From Pseudomonadales bacterium (lineage in GTDB: Bacteria; Pseudomonadota; Gammaproteobacteria; Pseudomonadales; Porticoccaceae), in the NCBI GenBank assembly GCA_024234435.1, contig JACKOF010000001.1, forward strand, positions 1,984,001 through 2,048,000: DNA of 64,000 nucleotides, written 5' to 3'. This document shows positions 1 to 7,964 of this stretch, in pieces; positions within the stretch are counted from its first letter, which is position 1; each line of letters starts with the position of its first letter. Position numbers and translations under genes: made by a program. Under the pieces are notes generated by a model. It had not been told where the DNA came from. It worked only from the letters and a program-made list of their open reading frames with translations, and ran no database searches.

Positions 1-1
1 A

Positions 2-166
2 CTGTCTCACAGCATTGTCAGAGGTTTTGCCGCACGCGCACTGGTTATTAATGATCAGGCACAATTTGATCGCCTGCTATTCCGCTGGCGCGCGATGGTT
101 AAATCTTTGGAAGGTGAGAAAAACAACGTCGTCCAGCGTTTCGAACTAAAAAAATCCAGCAACTGA
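2..166 (+). CDS. C-terminal end of an unidentified protein (5' truncated by window edge)
   Basis: An open frame runs from the window edge to a TGA at 164-166 and encodes about 54 residues with a basic, amphipathic composition (it contains FDRLLFRWRAMVKSLEG and ends in LKKSSN). It is the only one of the three forward frames that reads like protein. The stop lies 41 bases before prpE on the same strand, so co-transcription is possible. I do not recognise the family from this fragment; the rest of the gene is outside the window. Confidence 0.5.
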   Translation: MSHSIVRGFAARALVINDQAQFDRLLFRWRAMVKSLEGEKNNVVQRFELKKSSN

Positions 167-207
167 CCCGACATCAATTCGCCAACAACAGAACCCGGTT
201 AATAATT

Positions 208-2061
208 ATGCCTAACAATGACGCCCTTACCATGTGGCAGGAAGCTGCAAAAAATATCGACTGGTACACACCTTATACCAAGATACTGGATGACACCCAA
301 AAACCCATTTATCGCTGGTTCAGCGGCGCCACCTGTAACACCTCGTACAACTGCCTGGACAGACATGTCGCTGCGGGTCGAGGCGACCAGACTGCCATTA
401 TCTACGACAGTCCGGTTACGGAAACCGTAGAGCATATCAGCTATCGTCAATTGCTCGATCGCGTGTCGCGCTTTGCCGGAGCACTACAAGCGCTGGGGCT
501 GGAAAAAGGTGATCGCGTAGTCATCTATATGCCAATGGTGCCCGAAGCGGCGGTAGCCATGCAAGCTTGCGCAAGACTCGGCGCTGTACACTCCGTGGTA
601 TTCGGCGGATTTGCCGCCAACGAACTTGCCTCCAGAATTGATGATTGCAAACCAAAACTTATCATCTCGGCATCTTGCGGTATTGAGCCAGGCAGGCTGG
701 TGGCCTACAAACCATTACTGGACGAAGCGCTGAAGCTGGCAAAGCACAAGCCTGAACACGCTATCATTTATCAGCGCAATCAATTGACGGCATCAATGGT
801 TGAGGGTCGCGATCTGGACTGGAATGAGATAGAAGCTTCAGGTACGCCAGTGGACTGCACGCCCGTTGCGGCAACAGATCCACTCTACATTATCTACACA
901 TCAGGCACTACCGGCCAACCCAAAGGGGTTGTTCGAGATAATGGCGGACACATGGTGGCTCTGGACTGGAGTCTCGGGGCAATCTACGGTATTGACCCTG
1001 GCGATGTCTTCTGGGCCGCCTCTGATATCGGTTGGGTTGTAGGACACTCCTATATTGTTTATGGCCCACTGATCCGCGGTGCAACAGCCATTATGTTTGA
1101 AGGCAAGCCAGTTGGCACGCCTGATGCGGCAACCTACTGGCGGTTGATCGAGCGCCATAAAGTGAAGGCCATGTTCACTGCGCCTACAGCCATTCGCGCT
1201 ATCAAACAGCAAGACCCTCAAGGCGAGCTGCTGGGTGACTTTGATCTTAGCAGCCTGCAAACGCTGTTTCTGGCTGGCGAACGTGCAGACCCTGACACCA
1301 TTCAGTGGGCAGAAAAACACCTTAACAAACCGGTTATTGATCACTGGTGGCAAACCGAACTGGGCTGGCCTGCCGTTGCCAACTGTGCCGGGCTTGGTTT
1401 ATTCCCGGTTAAATACGGTTCCTCAGGAAAACCCGTACCCGGCTTTACCGTAGAAGCTCTTGATGAAGGCGGCCATGTCCTGCCAGCAGACAGTATGGGA
1501 GCGCTGGCAATCAAATTACCGCTGCCCCCCGGCACATTGCCAACACTGTGGAATAACGACAGCGGCTTTATTGCCAAATACATGACAGAATTTCCTGGCT
1601 ACTACAGTACCGGTGATGCCGGCTTTATTGATGCCGATGGTTATGTCCACATCATGAGTCGCACCGACGATGTCATTAATGTAGCGGGCCACCGGTTGTC
1701 TACGGGACAAATGGAAGAAGTTGTCACCAACCACCCTGATATCGCAGAATGTGCCGTATTTGGTGTTAATGACGACCTTAAAGGTCAGAGTCCGCTTGCA
1801 TTACTCATCGTCAATCAGGGCGTCAGTAAAGCGAATTCCGAAATTGAGGCGGAAGTAGTCGCACTGGTAAGGGAAAATATTGGCCCGGTAGCAGCATTCA
1901 AACGTGCCATTGTCGTTAAGCGCCTGCCAAAAACCCGATCAGGCAAGATTCTACGGGCAACGCTGCAAAAAATAGCCAATGGCGAATCCTACAAGATGCC
2001 GGCGACTATTGATGACCCTGCCATACTTGATGAAATAGAAGACAAACTAAAGATCTCCTAA
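208..2061 (+). CDS. prpE: Propionyl-CoA synthetase, ACSS3/PrpE-type acyl-CoA ligase
   Basis: Activates propionate (or another short-chain acid) to its CoA thioester with ATP, through an acyl-adenylate, in the cytosol. The 617-residue protein has the length and motifs of the acetyl/propionyl-CoA synthetase family: the phosphate-binding loop YTSGTTGQPKGV at about residues 229-240, the A5 motif WWQTELGW near 380, and the C-terminal PKTRSGKILR with the catalytic lysine near 578. The wording around these motifs (ASDIGWVVGHSYI, VGTPDAATY, GPVAAFKRA) resembles human ACSS3 and bacterial PrpE more than acetate-specific Acs. In the A5 motif Leu stands where Thr or Ser is usual, which is odd because this position lies next to the adenylate site. 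No methylcitrate-cycle genes are visible nearby. The ATG at 208 gives a family-typical N terminus. Confidence 0.88.
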   Translation: MPNNDALTMWQEAAKNIDWYTPYTKILDDTQKPIYRWFSGATCNTSYNCLDRHVAAGRGDQTAIIYDSPVTETVEHISYRQLLDRVSRFAGALQALGLEKGDRVVIYMPMVPEAAVAMQACARLGAVHSVVFGGFAANELASRIDDCKPKLIISASCGIEPGRLVAYKPLLDEALKLAKHKPEHAIIYQRNQLTASMVEGRDLDWNEIEASGTPVDCTPVAATDPLYIIYTSGTTGQPKGVVRDNGGHMVALDWSLGAIYGIDPGDVFWAASDIGWVVGHSYIVYGPLIRGATAIMFEGKPVGTPDAATYWRLIERHKVKAMFTAPTAIRAIKQQDPQGELLGDFDLSSLQTLFLAGERADPDTIQWAEKHLNKPVIDHWWQTELGWPAVANCAGLGLFPVKYGSSGKPVPGFTVEALDEGGHVLPADSMGALAIKLPLPPGTLPTLWNNDSGFIAKYMTEFPGYYSTGDAGFIDADGYVHIMSRTDDVINVAGHRLSTGQMEEVVTNHPDIAECAVFGVNDDLKGQSPLALLIVNQGVSKANSEIEAEVVALVRENIGPVAAFKRAIVVKRLPKTRSGKILRATLQKIANGESYKMPATIDDPAILDEIEDKLKIS

Positions 2062-2073
2062 CTCGCGACTAAC

Positions 2074-2110
2074 AGGCCGTCCCTGCTTGCAGGGAAGGCC
2101 TTTCTGTTTT
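2074..2110 (+). terminator. Rho-independent terminator after prpE
   Basis: A 12-bp stem with one mismatch (AGGCCGTCCCTG at 2074-2085, CTTG loop, CAGGGAAGGCCT at 2090-2101) is followed by TTCTGTTTT. It lies 12 bases after the prpE stop and separates prpE from the NorE-like gene. Confidence 0.7.
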
Positions 2111-2154
2111 CTGTGCGGAACTGAAACACCAACCAATGACACTGGACAGCATTG

Positions 2155-2736
2155 ATGACATCACTTACGCAACAGGTAAAAACCAGACACTTACCCGGTG
2201 AAGAAGGAATCTGGGTATTGATTCTGGGCGACATGCTGATTTTTGGTCTCTTCTTCGGCACCTTCCTTTTTTACCGCAATCAGCAGCCCGAACTTTTCCT
2301 GCTTTCACAGGAAAAACTCAACCAGCATTATGGCGCTATCAATACCCTGTTGTTACTAACCAGTTCCTGGTTTGTTGCAATGGCAGTACATCTTTATCGC
2401 AAAAATGAAACCGCAAAAACAGCGCTATTCATAACCCTAGCAGCGAGCTGTGGACTGGGCTTTGCAGTCATCAAGATCATCGAGTTCCGGGAGAAAATTG
2501 TGGCGGGCATAAACCTCACCACCAACGATTTTTTCATGTATTACTTTATGTTTACCGGTATTCACTTCATCCATGTAATCATTGGGCTTGTTGTTTTGTT
2601 TGTCCTGTGGCGCACAGCCCGACGGGGCTATTGCGATGAGCATGGCCTGCGCACCATGGAAAATGGCGCCAGTTTCTGGCATATGGTAGACCTGCTATGG
2701 ATTGTGTTATTTCCGCTTATCTATTTGTTGAAGTGA
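2155..2736 (+). CDS. norE: Cytochrome c oxidase subunit III-like membrane protein (NorE type)
   Basis: A 193-residue membrane protein of the heme-copper oxidase subunit III family, in the short five-helix form called NorE. Hydrophobic segments lie at about residues 18-40, 63-82, 88-108, 125-150 and 172-192. Family signatures include PGEEGIWVLILGD near the start, FTGIHFIHVIIG in the fourth helix and FWHMVDLLWIVLFPLIYL at the end. NorE and NorF accompany nitric oxide reductase in denitrifiers, but no norCB or oxidase subunit I/II is visible here. The frame also has TTG at 2152; ATG 2155 is preferred. NorF-like follows after one base, so the two form an operon. The exact role is uncertain: an assembly or stabilising factor for an NO reductase or oxidase encoded elsewhere. 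Confidence 0.8.
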   Translation: MTSLTQQVKTRHLPGEEGIWVLILGDMLIFGLFFGTFLFYRNQQPELFLLSQEKLNQHYGAINTLLLLTSSWFVAMAVHLYRKNETAKTALFITLAASCGLGFAVIKIIEFREKIVAGINLTTNDFFMYYFMFTGIHFIHVIIGLVVLFVLWRTARRGYCDEHGLRTMENGASFWHMVDLLWIVLFPLIYLLK

Positions 2737-2737
2737 T

Positions 2738-3025
2738 ATGTTAGCCACATTTTCAAATGCTATTACCTTCGTATGGCTGTTGCTCTTTGCGGGCACTGCC
2801 GTCTCCTGGCTGTTGGTACCGGACGGCGGCATCCCGGTATCACCCGCTCCAGGAATCGCCATCCTTTCAATCGCTTTTTTCAAAGTACGACTGATTCTGC
2901 TGTATTTCATGGAGTTAAGATTTGCACCTCAGCCATGGAGAAGTATTTTCGAAATATGGGTGATACTGGTATGGGCTTCGGTTGTTTATCTTTACCTCAA
3001 CGGAGAATTCTCACTCGCCCCATAA
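2738..3025 (+). CDS. norF: Prokaryotic cytochrome c oxidase subunit IV-like protein (NorF type)
   Basis: A small 95-residue inner-membrane protein with three predicted helices (about 5-27, 38-58 and 70-90). The central FFKVRLILLYFMELRFAP is typical of the prokaryotic COX4/NorF family. Its ATG begins one base after the NorE-like stop codon, which indicates translational coupling. NorF-type subunits are accessory to NO reductase or terminal oxidases; no catalytic subunit is encoded in the window. After its stop a short non-coding stretch precedes the convergent SLC13 gene. Confidence 0.75.
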   Translation: MLATFSNAITFVWLLLFAGTAVSWLLVPDGGIPVSPAPGIAILSIAFFKVRLILLYFMELRFAPQPWRSIFEIWVILVWASVVYLYLNGEFSLAP

Positions 3026-3103
3026 AATCAAATGCCAGTGACCACAAGCCTCCACAGACAATCATCGACATCGAACAAGCAAAAATAATTGTGCGGGCAT
3101 GCC

Positions 3104-4825
3104 CTAGAATGGAAAAAGCAACGGCAACAAACAGATAACTGCAGTTGAGTAGGCAACCGTCAAGACGCAACCAAAACGGGTGTAATCCTTAAACTCATAT
3201 TGCCCCAGGTTTTGCACCATCAGGTTGGTGGTGTAACCAAAGGGAGTAAGAAAGCTGGCGCTGGAACCATAAGCAACAGCCATCACAAAGGGCATGGGGT
3301 TAAGACCAAAGCTCTGCGCAAGCCCGAATGCTATAGGAAAACTTAATGCCGCTGCGGCATTGTTTGTCATAACCTCTGTCATCAACAGGGTCGCCACAAA
3401 TATACCGGCGATCGCCGCATAGGGCCCCAGATCAGCCAGATAAAGGTGTAGCCAGTCTGTAATATGGGCAATCAAACCCGAGTTATTGAGTGACTGGGCA
3501 ATAACCAGAGCCGACACAACCACTACGATCAAATCGAAGGGAAAGCGTCTCCTCAATTCTGCAGTTCCAACTGTGCCGAAAAACAGCATGCCCGCCAGAA
3601 CAAAGGCCACCCCCTTAACCAATGAGATATAATCCAGTGTCGCGAGGGTAATAGCCCCCAGCAGTGACAGCGAAATAAAATAATTTTCCTTGCGTGAAAT
3701 CCGGCCACTGATATCTTCGGAAATAACTGTAAAATTCTTGTTGAGGTTTTTTCTGCTGGAAAAATCCGGACCTGTCGCCAGCATCAGGTTATCACCAGCC
3801 TGCAGGTGAATATCGCCCAGCTTGCCAGACAGCCGTTTGCCGCCCCGACGGAGCCCCACCACCGCAGCATCAAATTTGGCTCGAAAACCACTGTTCTTGA
3901 TGCTCTCTCCCTCAACAGCAGCTCCCGGCATCACGATAACTTCCGTCAAGTTCTGCCGCAACAGACCTTCATCCAGCGCAAAGGAACTTAACCCATCAAA
4001 AGCATCAAGCGCACCGAGCTTGCTGATGTCACCCGAGAAAATCAGTTTATCGCCCGCTTCAATAATTTCGTGAGGACTGACAGGAGACATCAGGTGTGTA
4101 TCCCGTACTATTTCCACCAGAAATAATGCATCGAGATCCCGCAGCCGATTTTCGATCACCGATTTGCCAATCAACGAAGAGCCTGCAAGAACTTCTGTTT
4201 CAATCAGGTACTGATTGATATCGATAGGGTCTGCATTATGGGCAGGCAAAACCCGTGACATAACTAACATCACAACCAGCCCCAGCACGCTGACAACACA
4301 GCCCAGAATCAGAAAATCGAAAAAGGCCAGCCCCTGCCCTGTGGCATCTTCCAGAAAACTGCTGACAACCAGATTGGTGGATGTGCCAATCAGGGTCATC
4401 GTCCCTCCCAGAATCGCAGCATAAGACAGAGGCAGTAATAACTTGGATGCCGGGTGGTATTTATTGTTGCGCACCGTGTGTGTCAGCATGGCAACCACTG
4501 CGGTATTATTGACAAACGCTGACGTCAGAGCGGTAAAACCACACATCCGCAACAGACTGACATAATAGTTTCTTGAAATCAGCTTGCCTGACAGGTCCTT
4601 TACCCAGTTAAGCTTTTCCAACCCCTGAGACATCATCAGCAAAAGGGATAGCGTCACTACACCGGGGTTGGCAATTTTCTGAAGAATATCGTTGGTATCC
4701 ACAAGACCAAGAAAGTAACAACTCAGCATCACGCCACCAAACACTCCGGCAGGAGACCATTTGGTGAACAGCAGGCTGGCCAGTAGAATGACAAGCAGGC
4801 CCGCAATGATTATTTCTTCACTCAT
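3104..4825 (-). CDS. SLC13/DASS-family permease with two TrkA-C domains, probable sulfate importer
   Basis: A 573-residue sodium-coupled anion transporter of the SLC13 (DASS) family. It has an N-terminal membrane half (about 1-195), two central soluble RCK-C/TrkA-C-type domains (about 205-285 and 290-370, each carrying an ISAGD/LQAGD-like turn), and a C-terminal membrane half with the hallmark ALVIAQSLNNSG, MTNNAAAALSFPIAFG and PFGYTTNLMV. The N-terminal SAFVNNTAVVAML is the matching half of the internal repeat. This domain layout is common among carriers next to sulfate-assimilation genes. It is the last gene of a leftward group sat/cysC/DHH, so sulfate is the likely substrate (inference from context). 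Citrate or another anion cannot be excluded from the sequence. Confidence 0.85.
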   Translation of the reverse strand: MSEEIIIAGLLVILLASLLFTKWSPAGVFGGVMLSCYFLGLVDTNDILQKIANPGVVTLSLLLMMSQGLEKLNWVKDLSGKLISRNYYVSLLRMCGFTALTSAFVNNTAVVAMLTHTVRNNKYHPASKLLLPLSYAAILGGTMTLIGTSTNLVVSSFLEDATGQGLAFFDFLILGCVVSVLGLVVMLVMSRVLPAHNADPIDINQYLIETEVLAGSSLIGKSVIENRLRDLDALFLVEIVRDTHLMSPVSPHEIIEAGDKLIFSGDISKLGALDAFDGLSSFALDEGLLRQNLTEVIVMPGAAVEGESIKNSGFRAKFDAAVVGLRRGGKRLSGKLGDIHLQAGDNLMLATGPDFSSRKNLNKNFTVISEDISGRISRKENYFISLSLLGAITLATLDYISLVKGVAFVLAGMLFFGTVGTAELRRRFPFDLIVVVVSALVIAQSLNNSGLIAHITDWLHLYLADLGPYAAIAGIFVATLLMTEVMTNNAAAALSFPIAFGLAQSFGLNPMPFVMAVAYGSSASFLTPFGYTTNLMVQNLGQYEFKDYTRFGCVLTVAYSTAVICLLPLLFPF

Positions 4826-4901
4826 ATTGTTACTTTCCCGGCAAACTTGATCGGAGCGGACTCAAGGTCATGAAATCCTGACTCACCACACCACACAGCG
4901 G

Positions 4902-5861
4902 TCAAGCATAATATGCTTCGATAGCGTTAATAAAGCTCTCCAGTATACCTTCCGGCAGATCGTTGACCCCGGCGGCAGCTTTTCGACCACCCCCGGTTGG
5001 AAACTGTCGGCAAATATCATCTGCCCCTGTTTTGTTATTCAGAGGTGCCCGAACACTGACCAGATAATTACCATTAGCTTTTTCTGTCAGTACCGCATGA
5101 GCCCTGTCCGGGTTGTCATTGGCCAGGTCATTGGAATAAACACCACTGACACGGCGAGCCCAAGCTTCATTAGGCAAAGTAAATACCGCGACCTTGTCTG
5201 TCTGGTAATTAGGTTCAATCGCTGCGGCTGATGCCATATCCTGCTGATAACCTTGCTCAAGTTTATTAAAGGTTTCGCTGTCCTCAGCCATGAAAGCGAG
5301 AGGATCGGAAAATTTAACCAACCTCTGGTAAAGATCTGCTGGCTCAAAATGCAAATCTTCAAGAGTGGCGCCGTAACCGTTGTAGTTGATGTAAATGCCC
5401 AGGTTTTCCAGCTTGATTAACTCTTCTTCAGACAAATTTAACGGCTTTGCAATACCCATGGCGCTCTTTTTCAAGTTATCGCCAAAAGTCCCTACCACAG
5501 CCCAGGCTCTATATTCACCATTGAGGTATTCGTTTACCAATAAACTGGTACAAACGTCACTGGCAGTATTGATATGAGCCTGAAGATTGTCATTGCTGGG
5601 AATATCGCCAGCAAAATGATGATCAAAATAAATCACATTGGCACCGGCAGACAATGCCTTATCAACACCTTCCCGGTTTTTATCCAGCGAAATATCGAGA
5701 ACAGTCACGTCGTCTCCGGCAGCATAATTCTCTTTCTCAACGAGTGAGATATCGCGTTTGACACCGGTAACCAGACGGCTTTCCCGGGGATTGGCATTAC
5801 GCAACTGAACCAGCGCACAGATACCATCCGCATCACCATTAAAAATATCGATAACAGCCAT
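4902..5861 (-). CDS. DHH-family phosphoesterase, possible PAP phosphatase
   Basis: A 319-residue cytosolic protein of the DHH superfamily. It shows the metal-binding motif I FNGDADG (7-13), an aspartate strand TVLDISLD (53-60), the DHH motif YFDHHFAG (78-85) and a C-terminal DHHA1-type glycine motif TGGGRKAAAG. Related proteins hydrolyse short oligonucleotides, cyclic dinucleotides or 3'-phosphoadenosine 5'-phosphate (pAp). The gene lies between the SLC13 carrier and sat, in the same direction. PAP is the by-product when PAPS made by Sat and CysC is reduced or used by sulfotransferases, so a PAP phosphatase would fit. That assignment is inference; substrate specificity is not readable from the sequence. 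Confidence 0.78.
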   Translation of the reverse strand: MAVIDIFNGDADGICALVQLRNANPRESRLVTGVKRDISLVEKENYAAGDDVTVLDISLDKNREGVDKALSAGANVIYFDHHFAGDIPSNDNLQAHINTASDVCTSLLVNEYLNGEYRAWAVVGTFGDNLKKSAMGIAKPLNLSEEELIKLENLGIYINYNGYGATLEDLHFEPADLYQRLVKFSDPLAFMAEDSETFNKLEQGYQQDMASAAAIEPNYQTDKVAVFTLPNEAWARRVSGVYSNDLANDNPDRAHAVLTEKANGNYLVSVRAPLNNKTGADDICRQFPTGGGRKAAAGVNDLPEGILESFINAIEAYYA

Positions 5862-5917
5862 AACCCACCCCTATATCTTGTCATTCATTATTTTTATTGC
5901 ATTTTTAAACAGACAAT

Positions 5918-5943
5918 GGGACAGGCCCGCTGGCGGCCTGCCC
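5918..5943 (-). terminator. Hairpin between sat and the DHH gene
   Basis: An inverted repeat built on CAGGCC (5922-5927) and GGCCTG (5935-5940), extended by GGG/CCC with one bulged A, lies 12 bases beyond the sat stop. Only short T stretches follow on either strand, so it may be a weak terminator or a processing site in the leftward operon. Confidence 0.4.
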
Positions 5944-5955
5944 CTATTGTTTTAC

Positions 5956-7143
5956 TCAGTTATCCAGACTCTGATAGTAGTCCATCAGGATCTGCGCCAC
6001 TTCCGGACGAGAGAATTCCGGAGGTGGTGCTATACCTTCACCCAGCATCTGGCGAACCTTGGTGCCGGACAGCAGTACAAAATCCTCTTTATCGTGATCA
6101 GGCGCATCGCGCATCATCACCACTTTGTTGAGCTTTTTGGACCACGCGGTATGGTCGGCACGATAAATTTCAATCTCCAGCGCGCCTTCAGGAATGGTGT
6201 CAAAGATTGTCTGGGCATCAAAAGCACCATAATAATCGCCTACGCCGGCATGATCACGACCGACAATCAGGTGCGAACAACCACAGTTCTGACGGAAAAC
6301 CGCATGCAATACTGCCTCACGCGGGCCTGCATAGAGCATATCAAACCCGTAACCCGTGACCATCACTGTGTTTTTCGGAAAATAATTCCTCACCATGGTG
6401 CGAATGGCGTTATCGCGCACATCGGCAGGAATATCACCAGCCTTCAGTTTACCCAGCAGCATATGAATCAGAATGCCATCTGTGTCGAGATCACTCATTG
6501 CCATACGGCAGAGTTCTTCATGCGCGCGGTGCATTGGATTTCTGGTTTGAAAAGCCACCACTTTCTCCCAACCGTGCTCTGAAATCTCATTGCGGATTTC
6601 AACAGCGGTACGGAACGTGTCAGGGAAGTCAGTCTGGAAATAAGAAAAGTTGAGCACTTGAATCGGACCCGAAAGCAATGTGTTGCCCTGCCCCTTGAAT
6701 GCAGATACACCGGGGTGCTCACCATCGAGCGTGCCAAAAATCAGCTTTGCCATTTCATCCAGTTCAGCGTCAGAAACCGTTTCAACAGCTTCCACATCCA
6801 TCACTGCAATCACCGGGTTGCCCTGGACATTGGGGTCTTTAAGTGCAATACGACTTCCCGCGCTCACTCCGGCAGCATCAGAGACCATATTAATCACGGG
6901 CACCGGCCAAAACAGACCATCCGTCGTTTTCATCTCGCGGGATACACTCAAAGCATCCGCCAGATTCATATAGCCCGACAGCGGAGTAAAATAACCGGCA
7001 CCAAGCATAACGGCATTTGCCGCAGCGGCCGAGCTGACAACCAGGCCGGGAAGGTTTTCGGCCTCTGTCATCAGGGTGTCGTGTTGTTCAGTGTCATAGA
7101 CAAAAAGTGGTTTAAGTGCGTCTGCACCATGGGGCTTAATCAT
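5956..7143 (-). CDS. sat: Sulfate adenylyltransferase (homomeric ATP sulfurylase)
   Basis: Makes adenosine 5'-phosphosulfate from sulfate and ATP, the first step of sulfate activation. The 395-residue protein is the homomeric Sat/MET3 type, unrelated to CysDN. It carries the nucleotide-binding QTRNPMHRAHEE motif (about 197-208), containing the HRAH signature, and GRDHAGVGDYYG (about 290-301). It ends in the family-typical FSRPEVAQILMDYY. The ATG at 7143 has AGAGG upstream at good spacing. It lies directly downstream of cysC, so the pair forms a PAPS-synthesis operon. Homomeric Sat is also used in reverse by sulfur oxidisers, but pairing with cysC and no sulfur-oxidation genes here points to assimilation. 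Confidence 0.95.
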   Translation of the reverse strand: MIKPHGADALKPLFVYDTEQHDTLMTEAENLPGLVVSSAAAANAVMLGAGYFTPLSGYMNLADALSVSREMKTTDGLFWPVPVINMVSDAAGVSAGSRIALKDPNVQGNPVIAVMDVEAVETVSDAELDEMAKLIFGTLDGEHPGVSAFKGQGNTLLSGPIQVLNFSYFQTDFPDTFRTAVEIRNEISEHGWEKVVAFQTRNPMHRAHEELCRMAMSDLDTDGILIHMLLGKLKAGDIPADVRDNAIRTMVRNYFPKNTVMVTGYGFDMLYAGPREAVLHAVFRQNCGCSHLIVGRDHAGVGDYYGAFDAQTIFDTIPEGALEIEIYRADHTAWSKKLNKVVMMRDAPDHDKEDFVLLSGTKVRQMLGEGIAPPPEFSRPEVAQILMDYYQSLDN

Positions 7144-7174
7144 TCGTTATTCCTCTTAATTGGGTTGCTGTCTG

Positions 7175-7798
7175 TCACGCCGCTGGTGCGATAATTCCAC
7201 GGGATTCCAGCTCCTTCAGAAGAACCTCAACCTCTTCCTCAAGACTCATCTCATGGCTGTTGAGCACGATCTCAGGCTTCTCAGGCGCTTCGTAAGGATC
7301 GTCAATCCCGGTAAAATTCTTGATTTCGCCCGCGCGGGCTTTTTTGTACAGCCCTTTCGGGTCGCGACTCTCGGCAACATCAAGCGGAACATCTACAAAA
7401 ATTTCGATAAAGTCCATTCCACTGGCGTCATGCAACGCACGCACCAGATCGCGATCACGGCGGTAAGGGCTCACAAAACTGGACAGGGTAATCACACCCG
7501 TATCGACGAAAAGCTTGGAAATTTCACCGATACGACGGATGTTCTCCGCACGATCTTCTTCAGAGAAGCCCAGGTTTTTATTGATGCCGAGTCGAATATT
7601 GTCGCCATCAAGACGATAGCTCAACTTACCCCTGGCGAACAGGGCGCTCTCAAGTGCTACCGCGACTGTACTCTTACCACTGCCCGACAGTCCGGTAAAC
7701 CATAACGTGGCCCCTTTTTGCCCCAGCAGCTTGCCGCGGTCTTCGGACGAAATCTCCCCCTCGTGCCAGTGTACGTTTGTTGCTTTTTGTTCAGTCAT
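7175..7798 (-). CDS. cysC: Adenylylsulfate (APS) kinase
   Basis: Phosphorylates APS at the 3' position to give PAPS, the second step of sulfate activation. The P-loop GLSGSGKST lies at about residues 35-43 after the typical ATLWFTG strand. Downstream are RLDGDNIRLGIN, the FVSPYRRDRD segment, and the APS kinase lid region with GLYKKARAGEIKNFTGIDDP. The frame extends upstream to ATG 7831, but that codon has no ribosome site. ATG 7798 or 7801 follows CAGGTGGAG and gives an N terminus like other CysC proteins, so 7798 is used here. It is the first gene of the leftward sulfate group and is divergent from a LysR regulator. Confidence 0.93.
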   Translation of the reverse strand: MTEQKATNVHWHEGEISSEDRGKLLGQKGATLWFTGLSGSGKSTVAVALESALFARGKLSYRLDGDNIRLGINKNLGFSEEDRAENIRRIGEISKLFVDTGVITLSSFVSPYRRDRDLVRALHDASGMDFIEIFVDVPLDVAESRDPKGLYKKARAGEIKNFTGIDDPYEAPEKPEIVLNSHEMSLEEEVEVLLKELESRGIIAPAA

Positions 7799-7904
7799 CA
7801 TCTCCACCTGCTGTTTTGCGACCATTGCCATTTAACTTGTATAAAACCGCGCCAACTATAACCGCTATTCAGGCATATAAAAATCAGGATATTAAGTATT
7901 AAGC

Positions 7905-7921
7905 TATCGGAAAAACCGATA
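7905..7921. promoter_or_regulatory. Candidate LysR-type operator between cysC and the LysR gene
   Basis: A perfect 6-5-6 inverted repeat, TATCGGAAAAACCGATA, fits the T-N11-A architecture of LysR-family binding sites. It sits in the 166-bp divergent control region, 44 bases before the regulator's start and about 107 bases before cysC. It is probably the site through which the regulator controls itself and the cysC-sat operon (inference). Confidence 0.55.
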
Positions 7922-7964
7922 CACTAACTACCAACAGCAAATCATCAGGAATGCACTTTTTGCC

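Noticed and set aside
5878..6582. 234-codon plus-strand frame opposite sat
   Set aside because: It is antisense to the conserved active-site region of Sat and has no start site or motif.
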